64,000 bases of DNA from Paraburkholderia tropica (GCF_900109265.1 NZ_FNZM01000012.1:62001-126000); one strand, 5' to 3'. Numbered from the stretch's first letter, positions 52,244-61,761 are shown. A program made the numbers and translations. The notes: generated by a model not told the origin, from the sequence alone.

Positions 52244-52764
52244 TTCGGCTGAAGCGGAAACGGAGCGGAAAACCGCTCCTTTCCGCGAATCGAAGTTCGT
52301 CCCACACGGCGCCATGCGGCTCCGCAGGTGCTGTGGAAAAGCGCAAAATCTCCGCCCCGCAGCAGCCGTCTTTCTCCCCCATCCTGCCGACGCCTCGCTC
52401 CGGCATCGAGCGCGTCCAACAGGGAAGCGACCAACGCAGACCAACGCAGACGAATGCGGATCGGGGCATCCGTCCATGTGCTCGTCCCTTACCGAACGCT
52501 TTTGAGCCGACGAAAAATGCAGCCTCGGCGCTGAATCGTCGAAATGAAACGTTTGCGTGCCCACAAGTGCTTTTTAACCATTGCACGCGCCCCGCCAAGC
52601 CGCATATATTCCGACTGGGCATCTCGCGAAACAGATCAGATCTTCAAAAAAATGAAAGCTGAGCAAGCTGGCGCGTGCGTCAGAACGGCACGCAAATCTG
52701 GGCACCTGTCTCCCTCGCGCCTCTCCCAGGCGGCGAACCTCGACTCCACGGGTCTGATAATTTA
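52244..52764. other. Intergenic region upstream of the PAS-GGDEF-EAL gene
   Basis: About 520 bp. It contains a hairpin just after lysE (52262-52282) and a tandem 10-bp repeat CCAACGCAGA at 52431-52450. No further gene is supported. A promoter for the downstream gene is expected but no clear -35/-10 pair was identified. Confidence 0.45.
52262..52282 (+). terminator. Probable terminator of lysE
   Basis: GGAGCGG (52262-52268) pairs with CCGCTCC (52273-52279) around AAAA, followed by TTT. It lies 19 bp past the lysE stop; the T-run is short. Confidence 0.6.
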
Positions 52765-54855
52765 ATGCGCGATCGCATCATAGAGCGCTCGCTGGACAAG
52801 CCGACGCGCGACCATGAGCGCAGTTTCAGGTTGCTGGTGGAAAGCGTCACCGATTACGCGATCTACATGCTCGACACGAACGGCATCGTCTCGAACTGGA
52901 ACGCCGGTGCGCAACGGGCGAAAGGCTATGAGGCGTCCGAGATCGTCGGCCAGCATTTCTCCTGCTTTTACGAGCCCGCGGACCGCGATCGCGGCTTGCC
53001 GCAGTACGGCCTCGAAACAGCTCGTCGAACCGGCAAGTTCGAGACCGAAGGCTGGCGCGTTCGCAAGGATGGAAGCCGGCTCTGGGCGCACGTGGTCATC
53101 CAGCCGATCTACGGCGATGCCGGCGAGCTGTTCGGCTTCGCAAAAATTACGCGCGATTGCAGCGAAAAGCGCGAGATCTCGCTTGCGCTCGAGGAGACCA
53201 CGCGCAATCTGGATCTCGCGCTGGACAACATGGCGCATGGATTGTGTCTGTTCGACCATCGCGGACGCCTCGTCGTGTCCAACGACCAGTTCGCCCACAT
53301 CCTGTCGCTCCCTGGGGACACCTTGTTCGAAGGGATGCGGCTGAGCACGCTGCTACGGCGAATCGGCGAGCACGCTGGCATGTCCCAGGCTCAGGCGGCA
53401 GGGTGGGCCAGAGAGGTCCGCGCGCAGCACGTTCAGCGTTTTGAAGCGAATCAGCAGCAGGCGACGATGGAAGTCGCCCGTCTGGGCCGCAGCATTTCGG
53501 TCGTCACGCGCCTGCTGTCGGATGGCGGCTGGGTGTCCACGATCGAAGACATGACCGAGCGGCGTATCGCCGAAAACCGTATCACTCATCTCGCTCATCA
53601 CGATCACCTGACCGACCTGCCCAATCGTTTGAGCTTCCAGCAACGCTTGTCCGAGCTGGCCGAAAGCGCCTCGTCCGAGCAGCCGTTTGCCCTGCTTTTT
53701 CTCGATCTGGATCGCTTCAAGTCCGTCAACGACACGCTCGGTCATCATGTCGGCGATGAACTGCTCAAGGCCGTGGCGCAACGGCTCGCCGGCGCCGTGC
53801 GCTCGAGCGGCCAGTTGGCCCGTTTGAGCGGCGACGAGTTCGCGATTCTGCAAGTCCCGTTTCGAAGCGTGAATGACGCCGCGGAACTCGCGCAACGCTG
53901 CATCGACAATCTCTCCGCGCCGTTCGAAATCACGAACAATGAAATCAGCATCGGCGCAAGCGTCGGCATCGTCGTTCACGCGCGGGCCGGGATCGATGCG
54001 GGCACGGTGCTCCAACGCGCGGACCTCGCGCTGTATGCGGCCAAACGCGCGGGCCGCAACTGCTTTCGCCTGTACGAGAGCGGCATGAACAATCCGATCC
54101 GACTGCGCAACGAACTCGAAGACGATCTGCGAAACGCCCTGCGCGCGAATCAGCTGGAATTGCATTATCAGCCCATCGTCGAAGCGCATAGCGGCATCAC
54201 CACCGCATGCGAGGCGCTGCTGCGCTGGCGTCATCCCAAACGGGGCCCCATGTCGCCCGCCGAATTCATTCCGGTTGCGGAAGAGCGAGGCTTGATGCCG
54301 GAACTCGGAGCGTGGGTGCTGGAGAAGGCGTGTCGGGACGCGGCGCTCTGGCCTGCGCATATTCGCCTGAGCGTGAACGTTTCGCCGGCTCAGCTGATTC
54401 ACGCGGACTTCACGCTCATCCTCGCGAACGCACTCACGAACGCGGCGCTTCCGGCACATCGTCTCGAAGTGGAAATCACCGAATCGGTATTGCTGGAATC
54501 GTCCGGCACGTCCTCGCGCATCTTGAACGAAATTCGCGCAATGGGCGTGGGTGTCGCGATGGACGATTTCGGCAAGGGCTATTCGTCATTGGGGCTGCTG
54601 CAGAGCGTTCCCTTTACGCGCGTGAAGATCGATCGCGGCTTTGTGAATGGACTCGGTAATAATCCGAAATCGGCCGCCATTATCCACGCGATCACCGAGC
54701 TGTGCCGCAGCCTCGATCTGCCGATTACCGCCGAAGGCGTGGAAACGAGAGACCAACGGCAAGCGTTGCTCGATGAGCGCTGTCACGAACTGCAAGGCTT
54801 TTTCTTCGCCAAGCCGGCCCCCGTCATTGCACTCGAACGCTATCTGCATGCGTGA
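52765..54855 (+). CDS. PAS-PAS-GGDEF-EAL cyclic-di-GMP signalling protein
   Basis: 696-residue protein. The first PAS is at about residues 12-130 (YMLDTNGIVSNWNAGAQRAKGYEASEIVGQHFSCFY) and a second at about 145-265 (LCLFDHRGRLVVSNDQFAHIL). The GGDEF domain is at about 275-430 with a degenerate signature, SGDEF (RLSGDEFAIL), and no RxxD inhibitory site. The EAL domain is at about 445-690 with all usual residues (EALLRW, VNVSP, ITESVL, MDDFGKGYSSLG, VKIDRGF, TAEGVET, LQGFFFAKP). It is most likely a cyclic-di-GMP phosphodiesterase whose GGDEF part binds GTP or is weakly active. The start at 52765 is chosen; a GTG at 52675 is possible. Confidence 0.85.
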   Translation: MRDRIIERSLDKPTRDHERSFRLLVESVTDYAIYMLDTNGIVSNWNAGAQRAKGYEASEIVGQHFSCFYEPADRDRGLPQYGLETARRTGKFETEGWRVRKDGSRLWAHVVIQPIYGDAGELFGFAKITRDCSEKREISLALEETTRNLDLALDNMAHGLCLFDHRGRLVVSNDQFAHILSLPGDTLFEGMRLSTLLRRIGEHAGMSQAQAAGWAREVRAQHVQRFEANQQQATMEVARLGRSISVVTRLLSDGGWVSTIEDMTERRIAENRITHLAHHDHLTDLPNRLSFQQRLSELAESASSEQPFALLFLDLDRFKSVNDTLGHHVGDELLKAVAQRLAGAVRSSGQLARLSGDEFAILQVPFRSVNDAAELAQRCIDNLSAPFEITNNEISIGASVGIVVHARAGIDAGTVLQRADLALYAAKRAGRNCFRLYESGMNNPIRLRNELEDDLRNALRANQLELHYQPIVEAHSGITTACEALLRWRHPKRGPMSPAEFIPVAEERGLMPELGAWVLEKACRDAALWPAHIRLSVNVSPAQLIHADFTLILANALTNAALPAHRLEVEITESVLLESSGTSSRILNEIRAMGVGVAMDDFGKGYSSLGLLQSVPFTRVKIDRGFVNGLGNNPKSAAIIHAITELCRSLDLPITAEGVETRDQRQALLDERCHELQGFFFAKPAPVIALERYLHA

Positions 54856-55089
54856 TGGCCGTGCGGCGATCGCAGGCCATCGATATTGACGGTCGCGAGG
54901 CGAAGAGTTCTTCGGCAACCGCATTTTCTACGGCGCAACTCACGCCCCGCTCATTGCCGGATTGATCGCCCCCCGGCTATCTATACGCGATACCGATTCG
55001 GTATCGCATTCTCCATCGACAGTATTGGACGCCGCAACCGCTGGCTGCGTATCCTCCAGGGCGTTGTTTGGCGGCACCGCGCAACTCGT

Positions 55090-55670
55090 CGTCACGGCGC
55101 GAGCGGCACGCCCGTATGCGTGGTCATGAGCGCGATCGCCGGATAAATCAGCAGCGTCGTGAGCGCGATCGAGGCGAGCGCCATCGGTTTGCGCGCGCGC
55201 ATGCGGTCCGCCAACAGCCCCGAGACGAGACACATCACCATCATGGTCGCGCCCGATACGCAGCCCGCCATCCACGAAAGCGAGGTCGGCAGGTGCAGCA
55301 CGCGCACCAGAAAGGTCGGCATGAAGAACACCACGAGGTACATGCCCACCGTGCTCGCGACGATCGACAGTACGCCGCGCACGATCTTGCTCTTGTGCGA
55401 GGCAAAAAGTTCGGTGAGCGGTTGCGTCTCGTGCGCGCGCCTCGAGCGTTTCGTCGAGGTGTCGCCGGATGTAGAGACCGACCGGCGCAATCAGCAAGCC
55501 GAGCAGAAACGGCACGCGCCAGCCCCAGGATTCGAGCGACGACGTGTCGAGGGTCGCGTAGAGCGCCGCGCCGCTGAGCGCGCCGATCACCGCCGCGCTG
55601 CCCTGGCTCGCGCCTCGCCAGCCAATCCGGAAGCCCCGCGTGCTTTCGCGAGTGGCGCATGCGCAATCAC
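55090..55670 (-). pseudogene. MFS metabolite:H+ symporter remnant
   Basis: On the minus strand a frame reads RGFRIGWRGASQGSAAVIGALSGAALYATL, then WGWRVPFLLGLLIAPVGLYIRRHLDETLEARA, typical of MHS-type symporters (MhpT/KgtP group). The continuation lies in another frame: LTELFASHKSKIVRGVLSIVASTVGMYLVVFFMPTFLVRVL and LLADRMRARKPMALASIALTTLL. A frameshift near 55440-55450 separates them. The N-terminal third and the last helices are absent. The plus strand just beyond (near 55055-55090) reads ALFGGTAQLVVTA, a motif of the missing C-terminal region in the opposite orientation, suggesting a small inversion. Confidence 0.75.
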
Positions 55671-55683
55671 GTCGCCAGCCGCA

Positions 55684-55710
55684 CGATACTGCCGGAAATT
55701 GACAGTATCG
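55684..55710. promoter_or_regulatory. 8-bp inverted repeat upstream of the VOC gene
   Basis: CGATACTG (55684-55691) and CAGTATCG (55703-55710) are perfect arms with an 11-bp spacer that contains a TTGACA-like element. It lies 43 bp before the VOC start and probably serves as an operator. Confidence 0.5.
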
Positions 55711-55752
55711 ACCATTAGACTGAGCTTCCTTTCCAGGCGAGGAGCCAAAGAA

Positions 55753-56151
55753 ATGAAGTTCGCATCGGTTCGTGTTGTTACTCGGAATATCGATGGGATG
55801 GTGGCGTTTTATCAAAGGCTATCCGGCCTCGAAGCGCTACGTCCGGCCGATGGGTTTGCTGAAATGCGCTTCGAAGGCGCGACGCTTGCCATGTCGTCCG
55901 AGCAGTTGATCGCGCGTTTCAATGCCGGTGCTGCCACGGCCGCGGCGAATCAATCGGCGAATCAATCGGCGAATCAATCGGCGATTCTGGAGTTCGAAGT
56001 GGAGGATGTCGACGCGGTGTTCGATCGGATGAATGCCTGCGGCACACAGGTCGTCATGCCGACCACGTTGATGCCGTGGGGTAATCGTTCGCTCTTGCTG
56101 CGCGACCCGGACGGAAATCTCGTCAACGTGTTTTCTCGCCCGAGGGTTTGA
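55753..56151 (+). CDS. VOC family protein with in-frame NQSA repeats
   Basis: 132-residue VOC protein: MKFASVRVVTRNIDGMVAFYQRLSGLEALRPADGFAEMRFEGATLAMSS at the start, then AILEFEVEDVDAVFDRMNACG and NRSLLLRDPDGNLVNVFSRP (end of the fold). The loop between the two halves contains NQSANQSANQSA from three identical 12-bp DNA repeats, unusual for the family. GAGGAG upstream supports the ATG at 55753. Substrate unknown. Confidence 0.82.
   Translation: MKFASVRVVTRNIDGMVAFYQRLSGLEALRPADGFAEMRFEGATLAMSSEQLIARFNAGAATAAANQSANQSANQSAILEFEVEDVDAVFDRMNACGTQVVMPTTLMPWGNRSLLLRDPDGNLVNVFSRPRV
55948..55983 (+). repeat. Three tandem 12-bp repeats inside the VOC gene
   Basis: AATCAATCGGCG occurs three times in a row (55948-55959, 55960-55971, 55972-55983). 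The unit is a multiple of three, so copy-number change would keep the frame and only alter loop length. Confidence 0.9.
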
Positions 56152-56333
56152 GGAAACCGGCCGCCGTGATCGACCTGGGCAAAAGACACGCGGTCGTCAC
56201 AAAAGCATCGACGCAGCAGCGGACAAATCGCAATCCTGGCAGCGTCATTTGCTTAGCGTAGAAGATTCCTTCGTGGAACGCGGCCGAAACGGTACATTTT
56301 GCACCTGCCCGATTTGACGATGGACCGCAAAAC

Positions 56334-57284
56334 ATGACCCGATTCGACCGCCGCCGTACCGTACTCGCCGCGCTGGGCGCCACGCTCGCAGGCGCCGCGC
56401 TGCCCGCCTGGGCCAAATATCAGCCCGATCAATTCCGCATCGGCTATCAGAAGGCCGCGAGCACGCTGGTGCTGCTCAAGGCGAACGGCGCGCTCGAAAA
56501 GCGCCTCGCGCCGCTCGGCATCAAGTTGACGTGGAACGAGTTCCCGGCGGGGCCGCAACTGCTCGAAGGCTTGAACGTCGGCGCGATCGATTTCGGTTAC
56601 GTGGGCGAAGCGCCGCCGGTTTTCGCGCAGGCCGCCGGCGCGGACTTTGTCTACACCGCCTACGAAGTGCCGACGCCCCACGCCGAAGGTCTGGTGGTCG
56701 GCAAGCAATCGCCGATCAAGACCGTTGCCGAACTCAAGGGCAAGAAAATCGCCTTGAACAAGGGATCGGACGTGCACTGGTTCCTCGTCGCGCTGCTGCA
56801 GAAGAACGGCATCGCGCTGAGCGATATCCAGCCCGTCTACCTCGCGCCCGCCGATGCGCGCGCCGCGCTGCAAAGCGGTTCGATCGACGCGTGGGCAGTG
56901 TGGGACCCGTTCCTCGCGGCGGTGGAGGCGCAGGACGGCGCCCGTCTCATCACCGACGCGAACGGCATCGCCCAGCATCATCAATTCTTCCTGAGTCAGC
57001 GCGAATTCGCGCAAAAGCGCAAGGACGCGATTGCGATCGCCCTCGACGAACTCGGCAAAACGGGCCAATGGGTTCGCGCCAATCCTGCCGCGGCGGCCGC
57101 ACAACTCGCGCCGATCCAGGGGCTCGACGCCACGATCATCGAGAGCGGCCTCAAGCACTACGCGCACATCTACAAGCCGATCGATGCAGAAGTGATCGCG
57201 CAACAACAGCAGATCGCCGATACCTTCTACGAACTCAAGCTCATTCCGCGCAAGATCGTGACCAAGGACGCCTTGCTCGCCTGA
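56334..57284 (+). CDS. ssuA: Sulfonate/aliphatic-sulfonate ABC transporter substrate-binding protein (SsuA-like)
   Basis: 316-residue periplasmic binding protein with a signal peptide (RRRTVLAALGATLAGAALPAWA, possibly Tat because of the RRR). The SsuA/NMT1 fold is visible: FRIGYQKAASTLVLLKANGALEKRL, WNEFPAGPQLLEGLNVGAIDFGYVGEAPPVFAQAAG, VAELKGKKIALNKGSDVHWFL, GSIDAWAVWDPFLAAVE. It delivers alkanesulfonates to SsuBC, but no ssuB, ssuC or ssuD gene is nearby, so it is an orphan here. A taurine-like or nitrate-like ligand is also possible. Confidence 0.85.
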   Translation: MTRFDRRRTVLAALGATLAGAALPAWAKYQPDQFRIGYQKAASTLVLLKANGALEKRLAPLGIKLTWNEFPAGPQLLEGLNVGAIDFGYVGEAPPVFAQAAGADFVYTAYEVPTPHAEGLVVGKQSPIKTVAELKGKKIALNKGSDVHWFLVALLQKNGIALSDIQPVYLAPADARAALQSGSIDAWAVWDPFLAAVEAQDGARLITDANGIAQHHQFFLSQREFAQKRKDAIAIALDELGKTGQWVRANPAAAAAQLAPIQGLDATIIESGLKHYAHIYKPIDAEVIAQQQQIADTFYELKLIPRKIVTKDALLA

Positions 57285-57393
57285 GCCGCGAAAGCGGGTT
57301 CTCGCTTGCAAACAGCTGCAAACGGCTGCAAGCGGCTGCGCGCGGGTCAAGCGGCGCGCGCAGCGAACCCGCTCGCCGGGATCGGAACGACCC

Positions 57394-58227
57394 TTATGCA
57401 CCGATCAATTTCCGCGCCCGGCGCATCCTGCGCTTGCGCGTGCGCGCCAATGCCGCGAGCGTGACGTCGCGGCTGGCTGCATCGGCAAAGACTTCGCGAT
57501 GCGCATCGACCAGGTGTGTCACCGATACCGCATCGTTGAGCGCCCCAAAGCGCTTTTGCAGCTTCTTGAGCGACTTCAGACGCTTCACCTCGCGACGCGG
57601 CAAATCGGCAGCAAAAAACTCCAGCAAGTAACGCAATTGCTTCGCTGCTTTGCGGACGTCGTGCCACGCGGCGTAATCGTCACGCTTCGCGCGCTTCGCC
57701 CGTCGCGCGCGCTTTGTCAGGGCGCGTTGCGCGGCCCGCACCCGCTCGCGCGCAAAACGTTTGACCGGCACGCGCTCATGAGCGGTATTCAACTCGCGAT
57801 TCATCGTGTGCAGCATCTCGCGCAAGGCGGGTTTGAGGCCGGTGGCGGCGAGCGTCGCGCGCGCCCGTTCGCAGGCCTCGGCGCGCGCCGCCCGCATGCG
57901 TTCGCCGACAGGCGCGGACTCGTCGGCGCCCTCACCCAGCAACTGCAACGCGATATCCCAATCGCGCGCGCTGCCCGCCGCCATGCCCGCGCGCTTCAGA
58001 TAGGCGCGCTCGACCGCCACCTTTTCCCGGTCGAGCAGCGGACGCCACGCCCACAAAAGCGTGCGCAGGCGCCGCAACGCCACCCGCAGCTTGTGCAGCT
58101 CGTCGGCGCTCTCGTCGAGCCGCGCGGCACGCTGGATCGCTTCATCCACGAGCGGCTTTGCGCAGGTGGAAAAGCGCGTCTGCGCGTTCTCGCGCGGCTT
58201 CGGCTTTCCGGGTTTTCGCAGTTTCAT
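57394..58227 (-). CDS. CHAD domain-containing protein
   Basis: 277-residue basic helical protein (FSTCAKPLVDEAIQRAARLDESADELHKLRVALRRLRTLLWAWRPLL, DYAAWHDVRKAAKQLRYLLEFFAADL). The conserved His/Arg/Lys pattern of two four-helix bundles is that of the CHAD family, which binds inorganic polyphosphate and can target proteins to polyphosphate granules. No CYTH domain is attached. The Lys/Arg-rich C-terminus is unusual but common in Burkholderia homologues. Confidence 0.85.
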   Translation of the reverse strand: MKLRKPGKPKPRENAQTRFSTCAKPLVDEAIQRAARLDESADELHKLRVALRRLRTLLWAWRPLLDREKVAVERAYLKRAGMAAGSARDWDIALQLLGEGADESAPVGERMRAARAEACERARATLAATGLKPALREMLHTMNRELNTAHERVPVKRFARERVRAAQRALTKRARRAKRAKRDDYAAWHDVRKAAKQLRYLLEFFAADLPRREVKRLKSLKKLQKRFGALNDAVSVTHLVDAHREVFADAASRDVTLAALARTRKRRMRRARKLIGA

Positions 58228-58267
58228 CTTCGCCTCGCTTGACGCTGCCGCCTTGCACCTGCCGCCA

Positions 58268-60385
58268 TCATGCCTGCACCGATTCCGCCTGCGCCGCGCG
58301 CGTCCAGATACGATGCTGGCCGGCCGCCTCGATAAACGCCTTCAGCACGGCCTTGAGGTCCGATGCATCGCCTTGCGCCACGCCGTCCGCCTGCGCGGGC
58401 AACTGCGCCGCCGCGAGCAGCAAACGTCCTGTGTCGATCGCGGCGAGCGCTTTCAGGTGGCGAAACGCTTCAGCCACGAAATGGCGGGCATCGCCCGATT
58501 GCGCGAGCGTTTGCGACGCCGTCTCGCCGCCCGTCACGAACACCGCGTCGAACATCACCGAAGGCATGCCGGCAATCGTGGCATCCGGCACGACGCCGTC
58601 GATGGGCGCAAGCGTCGGCGCGACGACCAGCGCCGTTGCGCCTTCCTTCGCCAACGCATCGCGCACGGTTTTGAGCGTGGCGGCGTCCGCACCCGGCGCC
58701 GCCAGCAAGGCGATCTTGCGCGTCTTGATGCCCGGCTGCGCGCGGTTGAGCAAACTGAGCGCAGGCGACGTGGCCGGATTCGGCTTGCCCGCTTTCTTGC
58801 CCGCCTTCGGCTTGGGCAAACCGAGCGCGAGCGCGACGCGGGCGGTGAGATCGGCATCGATATTCGCCAGAATCTCGTTGACGACGCGCTCGCGAATCTC
58901 CGGCTTCTTGACCTTGCCCAGCTCGAACGTATACGCCGCCACTATGTGCTCTTTTTCCGGCGTCGACATGCTGTGATAGAACATCGTCGCCTGTGAAAAG
59001 TGATCGGCGAACGACTCGCTGCGCACGCGAATCCTGGTGCCGTCCACGCGCTCCTGATAACTTTCGAAACCACCTTTGGCCGGCGGCGTTTCCTTCGGCC
59101 AGCCGTCGCCGACCGAATTGGGCTCATAAGACGCCTGCCCCACGTTGATTGTTTGCCGATGCATGGCGTCGCGCTGATTGTTCGCGTACGGGCACACGGG
59201 GCGATTGATCGGAATCTCGTGGAAATTCGGGCCGCCCAGACGGCTGATCTGCGTATCGGTGTACGAGAACAATCGCCCTTGCAAAAGCGGATCGTTCGTG
59301 AAATCGATGCCCGGCACGATATGCCCGGGATGAAACGCGACCTGCTCGGTTTCCGCGAAAAAATTATCCGGGTTGCGATTGAGCGTCATCTTGCCGATGA
59401 TCTTCACCGGCACCAGTTCTTCCGGTACGAGTTTCGTCGGATCGAGCAGATCGAAACCGAACTTGTGCTCGTCTTCCTCTTCGATGATCTGCACGCCCAG
59501 TTCATATTCCGGATAATCGCCGCGCTCGATCGCTTCCCACAAATCGCGCCGATGAAAATCGGGGTCCTTGCCGGCGATTTTCTGCGCTTCGTCCCAGATC
59601 AGCGAATAGGAACCGAGCACAGGACGCCAATGCCATTTGATGAAACGCGCCCGACCTTTCGCATTGACGAAGCGAAACGTGTGTACGCCGAACCCTTCCA
59701 TCGTTCGCAGACTGCGCGGAATCGCGCGGTCCGACATGGCCCAGATGACCGTGTGCGCGCTTTCGGGCACAAGCGAGACAAAGTCCCAAAAAGTATCGTG
59801 CGCACTGGCGCCCGTCGGCATTTCAGCGGGCGCCTCCGGTTTGACCGCGTGAACGAAATCGGGGAATTTGATCGCGTCCTGAATAAAGAACACCGGCACG
59901 TTATTACCGACGAGATCGAAATTGCCTTCATCGGTATAAAACTTGGTGGCGAAACCACGCACGTCGCGCACGGTATCGGCAGAGCCGCGCGGACCTTGAA
60001 CAGTCGAAAACCGCACATAGACAGGCGTCAGTTTCGCGGGGTCCTGCAGAAAATCGGCGCGGGTGAGATCGGCTTGCGATTCATAGGCCTGAAAGACGCC
60101 GTGCGCGGCAGAACCGCGTGCGTGCACAATCCGTTCCGGAATGCGCTCGTGGTCGAAATGCGTGATTTTCTCGCGCAGGATGAAATCTTCGAGAAGCGAG
60201 GGACCACGGGGACCGGCGCGCAAGGAATTCTGGTTATCGGCGATCTTGACGCCCTGATTGGTGCGCAACGCTTCACCCTCCGCACGCGAGCGAAAGGGCT
60301 CCAGACTCTGCGACTTGGCGTCCGTCTGGGCGGCGCCGTTCGATGGTGCGGAGTCTTTGCTATGGGGACGATTGCGATGTGGCAT
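58268..60385 (-). CDS. katE: Large-subunit catalase HPII
   Basis: 705-residue catalase. Distal His in RIPERIVHARGSAAHG, Asn in VGNNVPVFFIQDAIKFPDF, proximal Tyr in RLFSYTDTQISRLGGPN. The C-terminal extension of about 160 residues (RKIALLAAPGADAATLKTVRDALAKEGA, FDAVFVTGGETASQTLA) is the flavodoxin-like domain of HPII-type monofunctional catalases. AGGAGG with a 5-bp spacer precedes the ATG at 60385, so this start is preferred over 60409. It detoxifies hydrogen peroxide, typically in stationary phase. Confidence 0.93.
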   Translation of the reverse strand: MPHRNRPHSKDSAPSNGAAQTDAKSQSLEPFRSRAEGEALRTNQGVKIADNQNSLRAGPRGPSLLEDFILREKITHFDHERIPERIVHARGSAAHGVFQAYESQADLTRADFLQDPAKLTPVYVRFSTVQGPRGSADTVRDVRGFATKFYTDEGNFDLVGNNVPVFFIQDAIKFPDFVHAVKPEAPAEMPTGASAHDTFWDFVSLVPESAHTVIWAMSDRAIPRSLRTMEGFGVHTFRFVNAKGRARFIKWHWRPVLGSYSLIWDEAQKIAGKDPDFHRRDLWEAIERGDYPEYELGVQIIEEEDEHKFGFDLLDPTKLVPEELVPVKIIGKMTLNRNPDNFFAETEQVAFHPGHIVPGIDFTNDPLLQGRLFSYTDTQISRLGGPNFHEIPINRPVCPYANNQRDAMHRQTINVGQASYEPNSVGDGWPKETPPAKGGFESYQERVDGTRIRVRSESFADHFSQATMFYHSMSTPEKEHIVAAYTFELGKVKKPEIRERVVNEILANIDADLTARVALALGLPKPKAGKKAGKPNPATSPALSLLNRAQPGIKTRKIALLAAPGADAATLKTVRDALAKEGATALVVAPTLAPIDGVVPDATIAGMPSVMFDAVFVTGGETASQTLAQSGDARHFVAEAFRHLKALAAIDTGRLLLAAAQLPAQADGVAQGDASDLKAVLKAFIEAAGQHRIWTRAAQAESVQA

Positions 60386-60488
60386 GGGTGCCTCCTGAAA
60401 GTGAGCCAACCTTCAGCGCAATCCCTATGCCATGCTACGCACAAGCAGCGCGCCAGCCCCGCGCTCCGGGGCAAGCTTCGCAGTGCAT

Positions 60489-61577
60489 TCATGCGGCACG
60501 TTTCACGACCGGCTTCGCATACTTGCCAAGAAACATCACGAGCGCGGCCTCATCGCTCTTCAAGCCGCGCCGGCGTGAAATGCCCATCGCCGCAGCCAGT
60601 TCACCGGCTTCGAATGCCGCGATGATGGCCGGATGCACGTAACACTTGCGGCACACAGCCGGCGTATTGCGCAACAGTTGCGAGACCGCCTTGATGGTGC
60701 TGACCAGTTGCGAACGCGCCTCGGTCACCGTCGCCCACTCCAGCTTCCTTAAAGCCGCGAGCGCGAACACGCTGCCTGCCCACGTTCGATAGTCCTTTGC
60801 TGTGAATTCCGCGCCGGTCGCCTCGCGCAGATAATCGTTGACGTCCGCCGAGTCGACGACGTGCCGTGTGCCGTCCGCATCGAGATACTGAAACAGCTCC
60901 TGGCCCGGCAAATCCATACAGCGCTTCATGATGCGCGCCACGCGCGGGTCGCTCACGGCGACGTCGTGTTCGATGCCGCTCTTGCCGCGAAACCGGAAGC
61001 GCAGCCCCTTCGGCGACACGGTCAGATGCCGCTTGCGCAGCGTCGTCAATCCGTATGAGCGATTGTCTCGCGCGTACTCTTCGCTGCCGATCCGGATCAG
61101 CGTCGTATCGAGCAGACGCACCACGGTCGCCAGCACCTTGTTGCGCGGCATGCCGTCGAGCGCGAGATCGCGTTCGACGCAGGCGCGCAGCTTCGGCAGC
61201 GCCGCGCCAAACGCGAGCAAACGCTCGTATTTATCGGCATCGCGGGTCGCGCGCCACTCGGGATGATAGCGATACTGCTTGCGCCCGCGTGCGTCGCGAC
61301 CGGTCGCCTGAAGATGGCCGCGCGCATCCGGGCAGATCCAGACATCGGTATAGGCGGGCGGAATGGCCAGCGCGCGAATGCGGCGGATTTCGCGCTCGCC
61401 GTCGATGCGCTTGCCGCGTGTATCGAAGTACACGAAACCGCCGCGACTGCGCTTGCGCGTGTAGCCCCGGCGCGAGTCGTCGACATAACGCAGCCCGCAG
61501 GGAAGCTCGTCCGCCACGGCCTTGCGAACGACAGCGAGTCGTTCGGGGACGTCGGTCAATACTTGATGTCTGGTCAC
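60489..61577 (-). CDS. DNA topoisomerase IB
   Basis: 362-residue type IB topoisomerase of the short bacterial/poxvirus class. N-terminal: ELPCGLRYVDDSRRGYTRKRSRGGFVYFDTRGKRID. Core: RIGSEEYARDNRSYGLTTLRKRHL, and a C-terminal helix with the catalytic Tyr in CRKCYVHPAII. It relaxes supercoils by a 3'-phosphotyrosine intermediate. The start is the GTG at 61577 with GGGAGG upstream; longer frames to 61979 have no homology. It is convergent with none of its neighbours; catalase lies 104 bp downstream. Confidence 0.9.
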   Translation of the reverse strand: MTRHQVLTDVPERLAVVRKAVADELPCGLRYVDDSRRGYTRKRSRGGFVYFDTRGKRIDGEREIRRIRALAIPPAYTDVWICPDARGHLQATGRDARGRKQYRYHPEWRATRDADKYERLLAFGAALPKLRACVERDLALDGMPRNKVLATVVRLLDTTLIRIGSEEYARDNRSYGLTTLRKRHLTVSPKGLRFRFRGKSGIEHDVAVSDPRVARIMKRCMDLPGQELFQYLDADGTRHVVDSADVNDYLREATGAEFTAKDYRTWAGSVFALAALRKLEWATVTEARSQLVSTIKAVSQLLRNTPAVCRKCYVHPAIIAAFEAGELAAAMGISRRRGLKSDEAALVMFLGKYAKPVVKRAA

Positions 61578-61761
61578 CCTCGCCTCCCGCGCGTGTTGTT
61601 CGTGTTCGACAACGCGCCAGCAATTCACGTGCCGCCGCGCGGCGTGGGCGTTGCCGTCGACGTCAACCGCATCGGCGAATCTCACGGGCATCGTGCTTGC
61701 GCTCTGAAGCATGTACCTACCTGCAACGGGGCGTCGTGCCCCTCGCCACCCAGGAGTCTTC

